From: Pseudomonadota bacterium
GTDB taxonomy: Bacteria; Myxococcota; Polyangia; Polyangiales; Polyangiaceae
Direction: 5' to 3'
Assembly: GCA_023419055.1 (NCBI GenBank)
Contig: JAEZYO010000828.1
Location: forward strand, 1 to 23,413
Length of the DNA: 23,413 nt
Position numbers and translations under genes: made by a program
Notes under the pieces: generated by a model
What the model was told of the DNA's origin: nothing
Database searches by the model: none
The model's input: the letters and a program-made list of their open reading frames with translations, nothing else
Part shown: positions 19,984 through 23,413 of the stretch, piece after piece
How the letters are laid out: every line of letters starts with the position of its first letter
How positions within the stretch are numbered: the stretch's first letter is position 1

Positions 19984-22470
19984 ATGGCTTGGAAAGGGGC
20001 GTCGGGCCTTCGCGCGCTCGGGCTGTTGGTTTGGGTGGCGCTCGCGTCGTCGAGCTGTGGGAGTGAAGAACGTGCCGGCGCCTGGGCAGGATCGCCGTCG
20101 GGCGGGCCGGGGATCGACGGGCTCGAGAGCTGCGAATCCGGCTCGATCCGCGAGTGCCACGTCACGCTGAGCGAGCGCGAGGGGGTGCTCACCTGCCTTG
20201 CCGGGACCGCGCAGTGCCGGAGCGGCGTGTGGGGGCCCTGCGAAGGCGTCGCGCTCTCGACTCGGAGCTCGTCACCCCCTAGCGGCTTGCGAGCGCGTGC
20301 GCTCAGCGCCCCGACCGAGTGCGATCCGGAGAACCCGTGCGATCCGAGCTGCCTCGAATACAGCGAAGTCCCGCCCGAACCGCTCGAAGCGGACTCGAGC
20401 GGCGGCGGGTTCGACGGCGACGTCGATTGGGATTGGGGCAGCCTCTCGGATTTCCCGGGCGGCCTCGTACACAAGGGATTGAACGAACCCTGCTCGTCCG
20501 CGTTCGAGTGTCAGTTCGACATGTATTGCCTGAACCCTGACGGAGCGAGTTGCGGCCACGCTCTGTGCGAGGCCGGCGCGGCGCTCGAGTACGACTGCGA
20601 CGGCACCTTCGGCAACGCGCCGTCGTGCACGGGCATGATTTGCGACATCGATCCGAGCTGCTGCGAGGCTCCCGCGGCGTGCGCCCACGACCCGTGCAGC
20701 ACTGGCGCGAAGCTGAAGAGCACGTGCGACCCCTGCGTGGCACAGATTTGCGCACAGGACAGCAGCTGCTGCGACAGCACCTGGAGCGCCGCCTGTGTCG
20801 CCAAGGTCGCCACCACCTGCGGCAACAGCTGCCAGTGCAACACCGCGGCAGGCCAGGTCGCCTACAACGGCCGCTGCTACGCGCGCGAAAACGACACCGC
20901 CAGCTGGTCCGCTCAGGAGGCGGACTGCGCGGCGCGGGGCACGGGCTGGCACCTCGCCGAGATCGGCGATGCGACCGAGAACACCTGGCTTTACTCGACG
21001 AGCGGGTGGGCGAGCGACGAGCTCTGGATAGGGCTTCACGTCGTGGGGAGCGGCCCGAGCGCGGCCTGGAAGACCGCGAGCGGCTTCCCACTCGGATGGC
21101 CGCCCAATTGGGAGGCCGGCTACGGCGCAATCAGCAGCAATCGCGCCGCGTACCATCGCCCCGGCGGCGGCGGCCAGTGGCGCGACGCGGGCCACACCAC
21201 GAACAAGAAGGCGGTGTGCGAAGGGCCGCCCTGCAAAATGGTCGACCCTACGCCGGCGACCTACGAGTGGACGAGCGCCTGCGTCGAGATGGTGGAGAGC
21301 GTGTGCGGCGCGGTCTGCGACTCCGGCGCGAGCGAGAGTGGAAAGTGCGAGCTCTGGCGGCCCGGCGAGACGAACCCGAACTGCGACGGCGACGGGAGCC
21401 CCGGTAACCCCAACATCGATCTCGCGGTGGCGCCCACCTGCGACGGCATGATCCCGATCTGCAACCATGGCAAGGGCACGGCGCCGGCCGGGATCGTCAT
21501 CGCGAGCTTTCAGGGCTACTCGAGCCACTTCCCGCTGTGCGCGCCGGACTTCGACGCCAGCGACCTCGCGGACACCTGCGTCACGACCGAACCCATCCCT
21601 CCGGGTGAGTGCATCGAAGTCAGCGGCTGCGACCTCGACAACAACGGCGGCGTGCTCGTCAATCCGCACGGCGCGGGGCTCGATCCGGTCGAGGAGTGCA
21701 GCTGCCTCGACAACTGGTCCCTGGTTCACCCGAACGCCGACTGCAGGCAGCCCACCTGCGGCGACTTCGACGGCTTCTACGACGAGCTCGTCGACGACTG
21801 TGAGCTCACGCTGCCCGACGCAGAATACGGCGACGCGGCGCGCCTCAGGCTGACGCACGTGTACGACGACGGGGACGCCCTCACGACCGACACGCCGGTT
21901 CAGTTCGAGTACGTGAGCAGTCTGGCCTCCTGCAGCACGACGACCGACCACCACTTCCGCTTCGACAACGCCGCGAGCCCGACCAAGATCGTGCTCTGCC
22001 CCAAGACCTGCCAGCGCGTGCAGGCGGCCGCCTTCACCTCGTCGGACGTGTGGGTCGAGCGCTCGTGCGCCGAGCTCCCGCCGTACAGCCAAACGTCGTT
22101 CGTACAGACCTACGAAGGCGCCTGCGGCTACCAGCGCGGCGTGCAGTGGGCGGACCTCTCCTTCTCGGCCACCATCCCTCCGGACACGGAGATCGCCTGG
22201 AAAATCGCCGCAGCGGCCGATCCCGCGGATCTCCCGACCGGCCCCGCGGACTCCGGCTGGATCGAGCTCGGCACCTCCTCTAGCGGTGACGCGGACTGCT
22301 TCGTGGGTTCGGGGTGCGAGCACGATCTCTTCGCTGCGCTCGGCGGGCTCCCCACCGCGAGGCTCGAGCACATCGCCGTCCTCATCACGCTCGTCCCGAG
22401 CTCGGACGCGCTCGCCGCGCCCACGCTCCACGATTGGAACGTGAGCTATTCCTGCCCGTTCAATCAATGA
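19984..22470 (+). CDS. Cys-rich lipoprotein with C-type-lectin-like domain
   Basis: An 828-residue protein from ATG 19984. A signal peptide ends VALASSSC (Cys25), probably a lipobox. An N-terminal Cys module (CESGSIRECH ... CRSGVWGPCEG) and two Cys-rich repeats (about 160-285; DPCSTGAKLKSTCDPC, DSSCCDSTWSAACV) precede a C-type-lectin-like domain (about 282-415) with NGRCYAREN, WHLAEIGDATEN, WIGL and a final Cys. The usual EPN calcium/sugar motif is not visible and WND is replaced by WRD, so classical calcium-dependent sugar binding is doubtful. Then comes a block with CNHGKGTAPAGIVI, PIPPGECIEVSGC and DNWSL, and a C-terminal part with KIVLCPKTCQRVQA; as I recall, both occur in myxobacterial secreted vWA-type proteins. 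It is probably surface exposed and adhesive. It is cotranscribed with the next gene (15 bp gap). Shine-Dalgarno weak. Confidence 0.88.
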   Translation: MAWKGASGLRALGLLVWVALASSSCGSEERAGAWAGSPSGGPGIDGLESCESGSIRECHVTLSEREGVLTCLAGTAQCRSGVWGPCEGVALSTRSSSPPSGLRARALSAPTECDPENPCDPSCLEYSEVPPEPLEADSSGGGFDGDVDWDWGSLSDFPGGLVHKGLNEPCSSAFECQFDMYCLNPDGASCGHALCEAGAALEYDCDGTFGNAPSCTGMICDIDPSCCEAPAACAHDPCSTGAKLKSTCDPCVAQICAQDSSCCDSTWSAACVAKVATTCGNSCQCNTAAGQVAYNGRCYARENDTASWSAQEADCAARGTGWHLAEIGDATENTWLYSTSGWASDELWIGLHVVGSGPSAAWKTASGFPLGWPPNWEAGYGAISSNRAAYHRPGGGGQWRDAGHTTNKKAVCEGPPCKMVDPTPATYEWTSACVEMVESVCGAVCDSGASESGKCELWRPGETNPNCDGDGSPGNPNIDLAVAPTCDGMIPICNHGKGTAPAGIVIASFQGYSSHFPLCAPDFDASDLADTCVTTEPIPPGECIEVSGCDLDNNGGVLVNPHGAGLDPVEECSCLDNWSLVHPNADCRQPTCGDFDGFYDELVDDCELTLPDAEYGDAARLRLTHVYDDGDALTTDTPVQFEYVSSLASCSTTTDHHFRFDNAASPTKIVLCPKTCQRVQAAAFTSSDVWVERSCAELPPYSQTSFVQTYEGACGYQRGVQWADLSFSATIPPDTEIAWKIAAAADPADLPTGPADSGWIELGTSSSGDADCFVGSGCEHDLFAALGGLPTARLEHIAVLITLVPSSDALAAPTLHDWNVSYSCPFNQ

Positions 22471-22485
22471 CCACGGAGGCCGACG

Positions 22486-23413
22486 ATGCGCACGAACCTT
22501 CCTGCATGCTGGATGACGATCGCGATCGGAGCCGTCGTAGCGCTCGCCTGCTCCGAGGAAAACCCGCGACCAGGCTCGTTCGGCTCTGCCGGGAGCGCGG
22601 GCGCTCGGCGAGCCAGCGGAAGCGGTGCGGGGGCGGTTTCGAACTTCGGCGGCGAGGGAGGTGAGCCAGGCGGCGGCGGCGCTGACCCCGGCACCGGCGG
22701 GAGCATGACGGCGGCCGTCCTCGGCTGCGGAGACGGAGTGCGCGTCGAGAGCGAAGCTTGCGACGGCAGCGATCTGGGTGACTCGACGTGCGAGAGTTTG
22801 GGGTACGACTCGGGGACGCTCGCGTGCGGCTTCGATTGCAGCTTCGACGAAGCCGACTGCCGGGGCACCGAACGCTGCGGAGACGGCCTCGACAACGACA
22901 AGGACGGGCTCTCCGACTGCGACGACAGCGACTGCTCGGCCGCCTGCAACGCTCCCTGCGAGCTCCCTGGCGCGCTCCTGGATCCCGCCACCATCAGCGC
23001 TACGACCGCCGGTCGCGGCGACGTGGCCCCCTCGAGCTGCGTGGCGGCGAGCGCCGCTCCAGGTGCCGGCGTCGCCTACACCTTCACCGCAGCTCGAAGC
23101 GGTCGTCTCGAGATCGAGCTCGAGAGTGAAACTTCGCACTTCGTCTCGCTGCTCGCCGAGGGGTGCAATCCCGATGGCGAGCTCGGCTGCGACGATCGGC
23201 GCATCAGCGAGGAGGTCGAGAAGGGCGAGTCGCTCACGATCGTGGTCCAGAGCTTCGACGCCGGCGCGAGCGGCCCGTTCACGCTGCACGTCGCCACTCG
23301 CCCAGGCAACGTGTGCGGAGACGGCTACCGCGATCCGGACGAAGCCTGTGACGACGGCGGCACGCAGACCGGTGAGGGGTGCGACGCCGAGTGCGAGCTC
23401 GAACGAACGGAGG
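22486..23413 (+). CDS. Lipoprotein with PPC-like domain and myxobacterial Cys-rich repeat (3' end outside window)
   Basis: The first 309 residues are visible; the frame is open at the window end. ATG 22486 has GGAGG 6 nt upstream. The lipoprotein signal ends VALAC (Cys22). A Gly/Ser/Ala-rich linker follows (about 29-75). Then come a CGDGVRVESEACDGSDLGD module, a short DNDKDGLSDCDD calcium-type loop, and a beta-sandwich that fits a PPC (bacterial pre-peptidase C-terminal-like) domain (about 185-270; GVAYTFTAARSGRLEIELES, SLTIVVQSFDAG). The last visible part, CGDGYRDPDEACDDGGTQTG, is a DUF4215 / Myxococcus Cys-rich disulfide repeat. These repeats usually occur in numbers, so more probably follow. 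It is the second gene of a unit with the lectin-like lipoprotein. The catalytic role, if any, would lie in the missing part. Confidence 0.88.
   Translation, partial: MRTNLPACWMTIAIGAVVALACSEENPRPGSFGSAGSAGARRASGSGAGAVSNFGGEGGEPGGGGADPGTGGSMTAAVLGCGDGVRVESEACDGSDLGDSTCESLGYDSGTLACGFDCSFDEADCRGTERCGDGLDNDKDGLSDCDDSDCSAACNAPCELPGALLDPATISATTAGRGDVAPSSCVAASAAPGAGVAYTFTAARSGRLEIELESETSHFVSLLAEGCNPDGELGCDDRRISEEVEKGESLTIVVQSFDAGASGPFTLHVATRPGNVCGDGYRDPDEACDDGGTQTGEGCDAECELERTE

Noticed and set aside
20272..23289. Open frame of about 1005 codons on the minus strand, opposite the two Cys-rich lipoprotein genes.
   Set aside because: The translation is Arg/Ala/Val-rich without domains, while the plus strand has two genes with signal peptides, conserved Cys modules and a Shine-Dalgarno. 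It is a shadow caused by GC-rich third codon positions.

Overview
The window looks like the chromosome of a myxobacterium (Myxococcota, probably order Polyangiales). It is very GC-rich and crowded with large surface or secreted proteins: lipoproteins with Gly/Ser-rich linkers, thrombospondin type-3 (TSP3) calcium-binding repeats, Cys-rich myxobacterial modules, and a MYXO-CTERM-like tail. No RNA genes, CRISPR arrays, insertion sequences or phage genes were seen. Assignments come from reading translations by eye; no database search was run.

Layout. 1-4788 (minus): a two-gene unit, an OmpA-family barrel/TSP3/peptidoglycan-binding protein followed 39 bp later by a very large secreted DUF11/TSP3 protein whose C-terminus lies outside the window. 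5028-6155 (minus): a CapA-like metallophosphatase-fold protein. 6228-6653 (plus): a PaaI-type hotdog thioesterase, divergent from the CapA gene. 6700-17826 (minus): an 11-kb run of surface proteins. In transcription order it holds three tandem paralogous lipoproteins (Big_5-like Ig domain plus a repeat-rich C-terminus), a GH43 arabinanase-like lipoprotein, and a giant repeat protein with an MYXO-CTERM-like end whose lipoprotein N-terminus appears to be split off by a frameshift. 17973-19076 (plus): nagZ, the cytosolic peptidoglycan-recycling hexosaminidase. 19095-19337 (minus): a small hypothetical gene. 19338-19983: about 650 bp without a convincing gene. 19984-23413 (plus): a two-gene unit of Cys-rich lipoproteins, the first with a C-type-lectin-like domain, the second with a PPC-like domain and a myxobacterial Cys-rich repeat (cut by the window end).

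The locus is mainly a cell-surface island: nine of the thirteen annotated frames (eight of the twelve likely genes) encode exported proteins. Housekeeping functions (nagZ, thioesterase, CapA-like enzyme) are interspersed. The most distinctive signals are the lipoprotein triplication, with a shared upstream TTGACC block and stem-loops that bury the translation starts of at least two copies, and the frameshifted giant surface protein that would carry both an N-terminal lipobox and a C-terminal MYXO-CTERM-like anchor.
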